Positions 1-5,858 of a stretch of DNA of 22,516 nt are shown here, in pieces. Source of the stretch: CAWBUW01 sp963792075 (lineage in GTDB: Bacteria; Chloroflexota; Anaerolineae; Anaerolineales; UBA4823); the NCBI GenBank assembly GCA_963792075.1, contig CAWBUW010000005.1, positions 1-22,516 of the forward strand. Reading direction: 5' to 3'. How positions within the stretch are numbered: the stretch's first letter is position 1; the number at the start of each line of letters is the position of its first letter. The notes beneath the pieces are model-generated. The model worked only from the letters and a program-made list of their open reading frames with translations. It did not search any database and was not told the origin of the DNA. Made by a program: the position numbers and the translations under genes.

Positions 1-17
1 TTTTTCTTTTAATTATG

Positions 18-52
18 AAAATCCCCAGGCTTGAAAAAGTGCGGGGATTTTT
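18..52. terminator. Intrinsic terminator of an upstream gene
   Basis: AAAATCCCC at 18-26 pairs perfectly with GGGGATTTT at 43-51, giving a 9-bp stem followed by a short T run. An A run precedes the stem, so it could act in both directions. The gene it terminates lies outside the window. The downstream arm overlaps the -35 box of the promoter for the gene at 85. Confidence 0.6.
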
Positions 53-78
53 GATTTTAACCCCTCAGGTGTTACAAT
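51..78 (+). promoter_or_regulatory. Sigma-70-type promoter with ATG at +1 (leaderless)
   Basis: TTGATT at 51-56 and TACAAT at 73-78 are separated by 16 bases. The -10 box ends 7 bases before ATG 85, so transcription should start at or within a base or two of the start codon. No Shine-Dalgarno sequence lies upstream of this ATG, which fits leaderless translation. The promoter at 22415-22441 has the same geometry. The boxes are seen; the transcription start is inferred. Confidence 0.5.
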
Positions 79-84
79 TAGCCT

Positions 85-387
85 ATGAGCATGCAGCCGC
101 TCGCAATCCCATCTTCCTTGCAGCCCTATTTTCAGGAATACGACCTGGCAGATTTGCGCTTGCGCAAGGACGCCAATCTCATCATTCAGCGCACCCTGGA
201 ATATGGCACATGGGATGAGGTGCGTTGGCTTTTCCGGTTATATTCTCGCCAGCGCATTCAGCGTTTTCTGCGCGAACATGGCGAGCGCTGGCTGAAACCG
301 GTGACATTCAATTACTGGCGAAAATTACTGCGTATTCGCCGTTGGCAGCCCGCCCCATTTGGTAAAGGTGAGCTATGGAATCCATGA
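85..387 (+). CDS. DUF6922-like small protein, partner of AbiEii-type nucleotidyltransferase
   Basis: A 100-residue basic protein. The core (about residues 14-84) has the pattern acidic N-terminal helix, 'ANLIIQRTLEYGTWDEVRWL', then 'YSRQRIQRFLREHGERW' and 'FNYWRKLL'. This resembles DUF6922 proteins, which are often encoded directly upstream of AbiEii/MNT-type nucleotidyltransferases. The reading frame overlaps the next gene by 13 bases (or 4 bases if the next gene starts at ATG 384), indicating translational coupling. By analogy with toxin-antitoxin pairs it may be the neutralising partner, but its biochemical role is not known to me. ATG 85 is chosen because the promoter places the transcript start there; ATG 91 is an in-frame alternative. 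Confidence 0.7.
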   Translation: MSMQPLAIPSSLQPYFQEYDLADLRLRKDANLIIQRTLEYGTWDEVRWLFRLYSRQRIQRFLREHGERWLKPVTFNYWRKLLRIRRWQPAPFGKGELWNP

Positions 388-1049
388 GCTATCCGCATTG
401 GGAATCATTGACGCCAGCGACGCTCCGCGTTTTTCGCCAAGTTGCGCGCCTGCCCTTCATCACAAATTTCTATTTGGCTGGGGGTACCGGATTGGCTCTC
501 CATCTGGGACACCGTTTTTCAGTGGATCTGGATCTATTTTCCCCTGATGAAACCGCCGTTGGCCCTGACCAGCGCGATGGCTTGCGCTTGTTACTGGATG
601 ACCCATCTCTGGCTATCACTTATGATAAAGACGGTACATTTGCCGCCACCTGGCAAGGAGTTGGGGTCAGTTTTTTTCGTTTGCCGCTCTACCCGTTGGT
701 GCAGCAACCTGTGCTTCTGGATGGCATTCCGTTGGCGACGGTTCCTGAGATTGGCGCCATGAAACTGGCGGCTATTATTGACCGCGGCACGCGCAAGGAT
801 ATGGTGGATTTATACTATCTGCTCCAGTTGGTTTCTTTGGAAACCATCTTTGAGGTGGCAGCCGTGAAATATGCCCGCGTGCGCAGTTTCCCGGTCAGTG
901 CAATGCGGGCGCTGGCTTTTTTTACCGATGCTGAGGCGCTGCCTATGCCGCGCATGTTGGATCGGACACCCTGGCCAAAGATGAAAAAGTTCTTGGAGCG
1001 CCAGGCGCTAGAAGCCGGGCGTAAGAATTTGGCTGACCTGTGGGAGTAG
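375..1049 (+). CDS. AbiEii/AbiGii-type nucleotidyltransferase (putative toxin)
   Basis: A 224-residue member of the AbiEii nucleotidyltransferase family. Residues 36-47 carry the GGTGLALHLGHR motif, followed by the metal-binding pair D51/D53 in SVDLDLFS. A second conserved block has K130, R137, K141-D142 and D145, the usual C-terminal signature. In characterised systems (AbiE, MenT) such enzymes transfer nucleotides to tRNA or another target and arrest growth until neutralised by the partner. Here the partner would be the DUF6922-like protein rather than the usual winged-helix AbiEi. ATG 375 has GGTGAG about 3-9 bases upstream; ATG 384 would overlap the upstream stop as ATGA and is an equally possible start. 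A housekeeping role cannot be excluded. Confidence 0.8.
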   Translation: MESMSYPHWESLTPATLRVFRQVARLPFITNFYLAGGTGLALHLGHRFSVDLDLFSPDETAVGPDQRDGLRLLLDDPSLAITYDKDGTFAATWQGVGVSFFRLPLYPLVQQPVLLDGIPLATVPEIGAMKLAAIIDRGTRKDMVDLYYLLQLVSLETIFEVAAVKYARVRSFPVSAMRALAFFTDAEALPMPRMLDRTPWPKMKKFLERQALEAGRKNLADLWE

Positions 1050-1087
1050 ATGGATGGGAGATTCTGTAATGTGACAAAAGTAATATT

Positions 1088-1381
1088 CTAACGGAGCAAA
1101 AATACCAGGGCAGCCGCAAGAATTGCCGCTCCAACAAAAGTGGCTACGGCCGCCTTGACCCAGTTCGGAGAGAGTACTTTATTAATTCCCTGGTACAGGG
1201 TTGCGACTGCCCCGCTCAGGATCACCAGCGCCAGTAAATCCCAGTTGCTTTGTTGCAGAAAAAAGCCCCGGTAGGCAACAATGATTAATAACCCAAACGT
1301 CATGATCAGATAAGCCAAGCGGTAGCTTGTGTTTTCGACGACATCGGTACGTTCATCGCGAGAAATTGATTGGCTGCTCAT
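1088..1381 (-). CDS. Small three-helix membrane protein, partner of XRE regulator
   Basis: A 97-residue protein with a polar N-terminus (about 20 residues) and three predicted membrane spans at about 22-43, 47-66 and 75-96. It has no enzymatic motif that I recognise. The gene starts inside the stop codon of the upstream regulator (ATGA overlap, 1378-1381), so the two are translationally coupled. Pairs of a compact XRE-type repressor and a small membrane protein are common in Firmicutes and Chloroflexota, but their function is poorly defined. The convergent AbiEii gene ends 38 bases away and I see no clear terminator in that gap. Confidence 0.7.
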   Translation of the reverse strand: MSSQSISRDERTDVVENTSYRLAYLIMTFGLLIIVAYRGFFLQQSNWDLLALVILSGAVATLYQGINKVLSPNWVKAAVATFVGAAILAAALVFLLR

Positions 1382-1596
1382 GTTTGTTCTCCTTCCAGGA
1401 AAAATAGCTGGTCAATTGGCTTTTCAAGTTTTTTTGCTAGTCGGAATGCCAACAGCGCCGAGGGGCAGTATTGGCCAGTTTCAATTGAGCTGATTGTCTG
1501 GCGGGTTACCCCAACCAGGTCGGCAAGCTCTTCTTGAGAAATGTTTTTTTCAGCACGGGCCACTTTCAAACGGTTTTTCAGAGTGCTCTTGTCCAT
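1378..1596 (-). CDS. XRE/Cro-family transcriptional regulator
   Basis: A 72-residue helix-turn-helix protein consisting almost only of the DNA-binding domain: 'LKNRLKVARAEKNISQEELA' followed by 'LVGVTRQTISSIETGQYCPS', typical of the compact YozG-like XRE group. The start is set at ATG 1596 with GGAGA and AAAAGG upstream. An in-frame extension to ATG 1644 would begin upstream of the -10 box of the promoter read here, so it is rejected. The gene probably represses itself through the half-site array at 1639-1667. It is coupled to the downstream membrane-protein gene by a 4-base overlap. Confidence 0.85.
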   Translation of the reverse strand: MDKSTLKNRLKVARAEKNISQEELADLVGVTRQTISSIETGQYCPSALLAFRLAKKLEKPIDQLFFLEGEQT

Positions 1597-1616
1597 GCCT
1601 TTTCTCCCATAGCTAT

Positions 1617-1644
1617 AGAATAACACAAATCCACAGAATGTCAA
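1617..1644 (-). promoter_or_regulatory. Promoter of XRE regulator operon
   Basis: On the minus strand TTGACA (1644-1639) is a perfect -35 box, followed after 16 bases by TATTCT (1622-1617) as -10. Transcription would start near 1610, leaving a leader of roughly 14 bases before ATG 1596. The -35 box lies inside the outermost operator half-site. Confidence 0.6.
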
Positions 1645-1667
1645 GTAAACTTGTCAAAATGACAAGT
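1639..1667. promoter_or_regulatory. Three-half-site operator for XRE regulator
   Basis: ACTTGTCA (1649-1656) and TGACAAGT (1660-1667) form a perfect 8-bp inverted repeat with a 3-base spacer. A third half-site TGTCAAGT (1639-1646, one mismatch) lies 2 bases to the other side. The array covers the -35 box of the divergent regulator promoter, a standard position for autorepression. That the neighbouring XRE protein binds it is inferred from position. Confidence 0.6.
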
Positions 1668-1800
1668 ACGGACGTCTTTATGTCTTGTGAAATAGGCAGG
1701 TATTCCCTTGGTAAATGAGAGATCGTTGCACCTGATTAAATTACTAAGCATCTAATAAACCAGGAAGGCATATTTTCAGCACCATGCACGCCTGCGTAAG

Positions 1801-1830
1801 TTGCAAGCAGTCGATAAAATTTGATAAACT
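1801..1830 (+). promoter_or_regulatory. Possible promoter for membrane protein gene
   Basis: TTGCAA (1801-1806) and TAAACT (1825-1830), spacer 18 bases, lie just upstream of the Shine-Dalgarno sequence GAGGGGA and ATG 1847. The rest of the divergent spacer (1668-1800) shows no other structure I can support. Confidence 0.3.
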
Positions 1831-1846
1831 AAAGTGAGGGGAAAGC

Positions 1847-2533
1847 ATGCTTCTAGATTACTTACTTTACTTAATTCCTATGATAGCCTTAGCCTTGGGC
1901 ATAAGGTTCTGCTATATTTACTTCACCAGTGCAGATTACGCAGATCATCAGGAACGCTCATTGCAGATCTTTCTACCTCTTGCAGCAACTACGCTGGTTC
2001 TGGCCGTGTATCTCGTTGTGACAGAAATTCTGGCTCGCGCCAGGATATTTCCAATGACTGTCTTTCCAATCGAGCATTCGGCTTCACTCCAACGGGTCGG
2101 CTTGAACCTTGTCCTTGCTATGGCTGGCTTCTTTCTGGCGTGGCTGGCGAGCCGTTCCAGGCGAGTTGCCGCCATCCTACCCGGTGCCAGAGTAATTTTG
2201 CTTATCCCTATGCTGGCTGTGCTGCTCAGTGCCACGGCTAATTATGTCTCACTGCTCGGTTTTTGTTGTGAGACTCCCCCAGCAATTTTCTTTGGCTTCC
2301 CGTTCACCTTTTTATATGGCATTGTCGGTTCTGACACGGTCGCGATTGCGTTGGCCAAAGGTGGGCTGATGACACTGATCTCCGAATTACCCGCCATTGT
2401 TTACAATTGGGGCATTCGTCCTTTCTCGTTACTGCTTGACGGACTGTTTTGGATCAATAGTTGTGTAAGCCTGCTGGTGATTAGGAATCTCGTCAAAATT
2501 CGCTTCCAGAAGCAAACCGGAAATCACCAGTAA
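1847..2533 (+). CDS. Multi-spanning integral membrane protein, unknown function
   Basis: A 228-residue hydrophobic protein with about six predicted membrane segments (roughly residues 3-24, 40-62, 82-101, 112-135, 140-165 and 195-213) and a basic C-terminal tail rich in Lys/Arg/Gln. No catalytic motif or family signature is recognisable. Two adjacent cysteines (FCCETPP) lie in a loop between hydrophobic segments. The start is well supported by GAGGGGA about 6 bases upstream of ATG 1847. The gene stands alone: divergent from the XRE pair and convergent with the alpha/beta hydrolase. Its composition is more AT-rich than the large operon downstream. Confidence 0.75.
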   Translation: MLLDYLLYLIPMIALALGIRFCYIYFTSADYADHQERSLQIFLPLAATTLVLAVYLVVTEILARARIFPMTVFPIEHSASLQRVGLNLVLAMAGFFLAWLASRSRRVAAILPGARVILLIPMLAVLLSATANYVSLLGFCCETPPAIFFGFPFTFLYGIVGSDTVAIALAKGGLMTLISELPAIVYNWGIRPFSLLLDGLFWINSCVSLLVIRNLVKIRFQKQTGNHQ

Positions 2534-2582
2534 TTTACATCCCAGGTGTAATCCTTACAACTCGTGTTATACTTTTTTCTCC

Positions 2583-2681
2583 TATTGCCCTTTTCCTGCT
2601 CCTGAGGCGGTCAAATGTCCTGAGTACCTGGTCGCTAGCGGCACTGTCCCGTTTACCATCGAATTTGTCCCATCCAATTGA
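2583..2681 (+). pseudogene. Possible decayed C-terminal remnant of a GH3-like gene
   Basis: An open stretch without a usable start ends at TGA 2679-2681. Its last residues, ASGTVPFTIEFVPSN, resemble the C-terminus of the NagZ-type protein in this window (TPSGTLPIEFVTP), and an upstream PEAV tetrapeptide also occurs in that protein's tail. Only about 30 residues are involved, so chance similarity is possible. Confidence 0.2.
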
Positions 2682-2692
2682 TCGCGATGGGA
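2668..2692. terminator. Hairpin between convergent genes
   Basis: TCCCATC (2668-2674) pairs perfectly with GATGGGA (2686-2692) around an 11-base loop. It lies between the membrane protein gene and the convergent hydrolase gene, where a shared terminator would be expected. No T run follows on either strand, so intrinsic termination is doubtful. Confidence 0.25.
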
Positions 2693-2710
2693 GGGTCTGA
2701 GAAGTTGTTG

Positions 2711-3703
2711 TCAGGCGACTTTCTTTTTCAGCCACTCATGGATGATGCGGGCGGTATCAGCATAGCTCGGTTCCATCATCAGGTTATGAGCGGCACCTTT
2801 CACCTCAAGGTATTCAGCGCGGTAGAAACGCGCCGAACGCCGGGCAGCGGGGAGGCTGATGCAGGCGTCTTTTTCTGCGGCGATCCAGAGTAGGGGTGTT
2901 TTGACCCGTCGAGGGGGGAACCAGAAAGGCGGGGCATGTTGGAAGGTGACCAATCCAGATTCGGGGCCTAATTGGGCGTGCAGCTCGACAGGTGTGACGA
3001 GTGAATTGGCACTGAGCAGGACCTTCGCTGCTCGCTCGGGGGTGCTGGTGAGCGGCGTACCCAACCCTGTCTGCAAGCATTCCTTGACTGCCTCAGGCAC
3101 CAGGCGCTGAAAGAGCTGCATGCCATCCAAAAAAGCATTATGGGACACCCATGGCGCAGCAAGGACCATGGCAGGCAAATCATCGCCAACGTACTTCAAA
3201 TACCACTGCCCTAATGCCCCGCCCATGCTGTGCCCCAGGTAAATAGGTGGCGTGGGCAGGCGTTGGATCTCGGCGCGCACAAAACCCAAATAATAGTCCA
3301 ACGTGCAATCCATGATGGGGCGCTGCTCAGGCGAGCCGGCATGCCCCGGCAGCGAAACAGCCAGGCTTTCCCAACCCCATTCAGCCAACAGCTCTTGCCA
3401 GGGGCGCCAGCACCAGGCACCATGCCACATGCCATGCTGCATAAAAATGGGCGTGCTGAATCCACGCTGTTTGGGGATATAGGTGATCCGCTCTATACCG
3501 TCCTCAATCGTATGCTGGCGAGAGTAGAGCTCGGTCTCCTGGGTTTCTGAAAAAGTCACACCGGGAGGCGCTGCGTTGTGGTGTGCAGCCAAAGTGCGCA
3601 GTGGGTTGGCGCTGACCGAGCCTAAAAGCCAGCGCAGCTTGTGCCAACTGAAGATGGGTGTGAAAGATTGTGTTGTGGTTTTCACGGGATCATGGCTTGA
3701 CAC
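2711..3703 (-). CDS. Alpha/beta-fold hydrolase
   Basis: A 330-residue alpha/beta hydrolase. The visible catalytic triad is S159 in the nucleophile elbow GHSMGG (157-162), D279 in EKDACISL and H306 in GAAHNLMME. An oxyanion-type motif QHGMWHGAWCW lies at about 89-99. The first 60 residues are an extension ahead of the fold, without a clear signal peptide. The substrate cannot be inferred; esterase or lipase activity on small acyl esters is typical of this group. The start codon is GTG 3703: an in-frame stop lies 12 bases upstream and no ATG occurs before the core domain. No convincing Shine-Dalgarno sequence precedes it. The gene points away from the salvage operon and is probably unrelated to it. 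Confidence 0.8.
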   Translation of the reverse strand: MSSHDPVKTTTQSFTPIFSWHKLRWLLGSVSANPLRTLAAHHNAAPPGVTFSETQETELYSRQHTIEDGIERITYIPKQRGFSTPIFMQHGMWHGAWCWRPWQELLAEWGWESLAVSLPGHAGSPEQRPIMDCTLDYYLGFVRAEIQRLPTPPIYLGHSMGGALGQWYLKYVGDDLPAMVLAAPWVSHNAFLDGMQLFQRLVPEAVKECLQTGLGTPLTSTPERAAKVLLSANSLVTPVELHAQLGPESGLVTFQHAPPFWFPPRRVKTPLLWIAAEKDACISLPAARRSARFYRAEYLEVKGAAHNLMMEPSYADTARIIHEWLKKKVA

Positions 3704-3782
3704 TGAGTTGGCTTATTGGATGGTCGCCAGGAATAGACGGGTGAGTTCGCAGACGCGGTGGCCACGGTAGGTAAAGGATATC

Positions 3783-3896
3783 TTATTTTATCTCAATCTC
3801 GAAACATCGAGGATCAGAAAACGGCTCCACTTTAAACCCTCGCTCAGACAACTTCCTACAATGCTCAACGCCCCCCGTAGATGATAGAAATCCTAC
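3783..3896 (-). pseudogene. Possible coding remnant
   Basis: On the minus strand a 37-codon open stretch without a usable start reads GGVEHCRKLSERGFKVE and then FSDPRCFEIEIK before TAA at 3785-3783. The residue mix looks like genuine protein, not random translation, but I do not recognise the family. It fills most of the spacer between the hydrolase gene and the operon promoter. It may be the 3' end of a deleted gene. Confidence 0.2.
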
Positions 3897-3907
3897 TCAG
3901 GATTTTT
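3888..3907 (+). terminator. Short intrinsic-terminator-like hairpin upstream of the operon
   Basis: AAATCCT (3888-3894) and AGGATTT (3899-3905) form a 7-bp stem with a 4-base loop, continuing into two more T residues. It resembles the terminator at 18-52 in design. It ends 10 bases before the -35 box of the operon promoter and could insulate it from upstream transcription. Confidence 0.35.
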
Positions 3908-3916
3908 ACTGGCTCC

Positions 3917-3944
3917 TTGACAAATCCTTAAAACCTGTCATAAT
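3917..3944 (+). promoter_or_regulatory. Promoter of the muropeptide salvage operon
   Basis: A perfect -35 box TTGACA (3917-3922) and a -10 box CATAAT (3939-3944) are 16 bases apart. Transcription would start near 3951, inside the palindromic operator. This is the only strong promoter I find ahead of the gene series ending at 22378. Confidence 0.6.
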
Positions 3945-3958
3945 TGGTATATACCATT
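3943..3958. promoter_or_regulatory. NagR/DasR-like operator (dre-type palindrome)
   Basis: TGGTATATACCA at 3945-3956 is a perfect 12-bp palindrome. With its flanks (ATTGGTATATACCATT) it resembles the operators of the GntR/HutC regulators NagR (YvoA) and DasR, which have TGGT and ACCA arms around a central TA-rich core. It begins at the end of the -10 box and covers the predicted transcription start, so a bound repressor would block initiation. The adjacent GntR gene is the likely ligand. No second copy was found in the window. Confidence 0.65.
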
Positions 3959-3974
3959 GATAACAGGTCTAAAC

Positions 3975-4703
3975 ATGGATATGCTCAGTAAAAATGCTTC
4001 GGTTCCACTTTATCTGCAAGTGAAGACCACACTCGAGGCCGAGATCGGGGATGGAAAGTATAGCATAGATAAGCGGCTACCTTCCGAGCGTGAATTGTGC
4101 GAACGTTTTGGCGTTAGCCGGATGACGGCACGGCAAGCTCTCAAGGAACTGGAACGGGATGGATTGGTCTTTTCACGGGTGGGCAAGGGTACTTTTATTA
4201 ACGAACCCAAGATTGATCAACAATTGCGCAACCTGACCGGTTTCAGCCAGGATATCAGTACTCGCGGTGCGCGGCCATCCAGTATCGTGCTTTCGGCGCA
4301 GATTGTGCCCGCTACGGCGCATATTGCCGCTGTGCTAAACCTCATGCAAGGTGCGGAAGTGATCGAACTTTCCCGCCTGCGCTTTTCCAATGACCTTCCG
4401 CTTTGTATCGAAACCGCCAATCTCCCCCACTATCTTTGTCCCAACATTCTCAAAAATGATTTTGCCCACGAATCGCTTTATGCTGTTTTCCAGCGCGATT
4501 ATGGTCACCGCCTGGTGCGCGCCGAGCAGACGATGGAAGCCAGCCTGGCCTCGTCGCGTGAACTTGAAATCCTGCAAATGACTGCCCCGGCCTCGGTGTT
4601 GCGCATTGAGCGCCTGACCTACAACCAGAACGACACTCTGCTCGAATACGTCGTTTCGGCCTATCGCGGCGACCGCTACAAGTTCCGCCTGACCTTGCAA
4701 TAG
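3975..4703 (+). CDS. GntR/HutC-family regulator, NagR-like
   Basis: A 242-residue GntR/HutC-type repressor. Residues about 11-76 form the winged helix ('PLYLQVKTTLEAEI', 'LPSERELCERFGVSRMTARQ', 'ERDGLVFSRVGKGTF'). Residues about 90-240 form a UTRA effector domain, ending in the family-typical EYVVSAYRGDRYKF. In NagR/DasR the UTRA domain binds GlcN-6P or GlcNAc-6P, the metabolite this operon would produce through MurQ and the kinase, so induction by an amino-sugar phosphate is a reasonable inference. ATG 3975 is preferred, with AGGT 7 bases upstream; the frame also opens at TTG 3957, but that codon abuts the operator. The downstream gene follows after 10 bases. Confidence 0.85.
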   Translation: MDMLSKNASVPLYLQVKTTLEAEIGDGKYSIDKRLPSERELCERFGVSRMTARQALKELERDGLVFSRVGKGTFINEPKIDQQLRNLTGFSQDISTRGARPSSIVLSAQIVPATAHIAAVLNLMQGAEVIELSRLRFSNDLPLCIETANLPHYLCPNILKNDFAHESLYAVFQRDYGHRLVRAEQTMEASLASSRELEILQMTAPASVLRIERLTYNQNDTLLEYVVSAYRGDRYKFRLTLQ

Positions 4704-4713
4704 GAAAACCGAG

Positions 4714-5844
4714 ATGGTGCGCACCGGCCTCGATTTGTGGATGGACTCGCCTGTCCCTGAACTGCGGACTTTGTGCCTGGGGCTGGTTTCACACGCAGCG
4801 GCGGTCCTGCCTGACCTGACTGGAGCCGTGGACGCGCTCCAAAAAGCCGGGTACCGGCTGGTGGCGCTGTTCGGCCCGGAGCATGGCTTTGGCGGCGCGG
4901 CCGCGGATGGGGCCCACGTGAAGGATGCCATCGACCCGCGTACCGGTCTGCCGGTCTACAGCCTGTACGGGGCTACGAAACAACCCTCCGAGCAGGCACT
5001 CGCCAAGGTAGATGCGCTCATTTTCGACATGCAAGATGTGGGGGTACGCTTTTACACCTACATGAGCACACTTTTTTACGTGCTGAAGGCCGCTGGACAG
5101 GCCGGGAAACTGGTCTATGTGCTCGACCGGCCCAACCCGGTGACCGGAGAAATCATCGAAGGCGGGGAAATCGATCCGGGTTTCGAATCCTTTGTCGGCG
5201 TGATCAATCTTCCTATCCGACACGGGATGACGCTTGGGGAACTGGCGCAGTTCATGAACGCCGAACATGCCCTCAAGGCCGACCTGCACGTCATGAGGCT
5301 GCAAAACTGGCAGCGCGGGATGTGGTTTGACCAAACCGGTCTGCCCTGGATACCCACCTCCCCAGCCATGCCGCACCTTTTGACGGCAGTGCTCTATCCT
5401 GGTATGTGTCTGTTGGAAGGGACAAATCTTTCACTTGGGCGCGGCACCAGCCTGCCTTTTGAAGTCTGCGGCGCCCCCTGGTTGGATGGTTATGTCCTGG
5501 CGGAGGAAATGAACACCCTGGACCTGCCGGGGGTGCGCTTCCGCCCGACGCTGTTCACACCATCCGCCTCCAACCATGCTGGCAAGGAATGCCAGGGCGT
5601 GCAGGTGCATGTCACAGACCGCGATGCGCTGCGCCCGGTAGCGATGGCCCTGGAGCTGATCGCTGCGGTGCGGCGGATGGCGGGCAGCGCCTGGGCGTGG
5701 AATGCGCATTTTGAACGGTTGGCAGGTGGCTACAGCCTCCGTTCGGCCCTGGAGGCAGGGAAACCTGCGGGCGAGATTCTGGCTGGTTGGACAGAATCCA
5801 TTTCCGGGTTTGTCCATCAAAGAGAAAAGTATTTGTTATATTGA
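4714..5844 (+). CDS. namZ: Exo-beta-N-acetylmuramidase NamZ-like (DUF1343, GH171)
   Basis: A 376-residue DUF1343 protein. Family motifs are FGPEHGFGG (53-61), DMQDVGVRFYTYMSTL (105-120) and LDRPNPVTG (137-145). Bacillus subtilis NamZ (YbbC) founded glycoside hydrolase family GH171; it removes MurNAc from the non-reducing end of peptidoglycan fragments such as MurNAc-GlcNAc. The B. subtilis enzyme is secreted. Here the domain begins at residue 1 and no signal peptide is visible, so the enzyme should act in the cytoplasm on imported fragments. The gene lies 10 bases after the regulator and 14 bases before the first permease gene, so it is firmly inside the operon. The region GLVSHAAAVLP replaces the GLLTNPTGV usual in homologues, a variation worth checking against the active site. 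Confidence 0.85.
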   Translation: MVRTGLDLWMDSPVPELRTLCLGLVSHAAAVLPDLTGAVDALQKAGYRLVALFGPEHGFGGAAADGAHVKDAIDPRTGLPVYSLYGATKQPSEQALAKVDALIFDMQDVGVRFYTYMSTLFYVLKAAGQAGKLVYVLDRPNPVTGEIIEGGEIDPGFESFVGVINLPIRHGMTLGELAQFMNAEHALKADLHVMRLQNWQRGMWFDQTGLPWIPTSPAMPHLLTAVLYPGMCLLEGTNLSLGRGTSLPFEVCGAPWLDGYVLAEEMNTLDLPGVRFRPTLFTPSASNHAGKECQGVQVHVTDRDALRPVAMALELIAAVRRMAGSAWAWNAHFERLAGGYSLRSALEAGKPAGEILAGWTESISGFVHQREKYLLY

Positions 5845-5847
5845 TCC

Positions 5848-5853
5848 AGGAGG
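5848..5853 (+). promoter_or_regulatory. Strong ribosome binding site fixing a TTG start
   Basis: AGGAGG lies 5 bases upstream of TTG 5859. It decides the start of the first permease in favour of TTG 5859 over the in-frame ATG 5787, which would overlap namZ by 58 bases. Confidence 0.7.
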
Positions 5854-5858
5854 CTCCT

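Noticed and set aside
15..218. A 67-codon plus-strand frame at the window start
   Set aside because: Its start lies in the terminator hairpin and its frame runs out of phase with the DUF6922-like gene, which has better support.
1088..1596. XRE regulator plus small protein read as a type II toxin-antitoxin pair
   Set aside because: The second protein has three membrane spans and no toxin-family motif; regulator/membrane-protein pairs of this kind are known without toxin function.
4335..5376. Two long minus-strand frames across gntR and namZ
   Set aside because: They overlap two well-supported genes and are rich in Arg/Gly/Pro/His, typical of antisense translation.
5787..5858. Upstream ATG extension of the first permease
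   Set aside because: It would overlap namZ by 58 bases, and the AGGAGG at 5848-5853 is placed precisely for TTG 5859.
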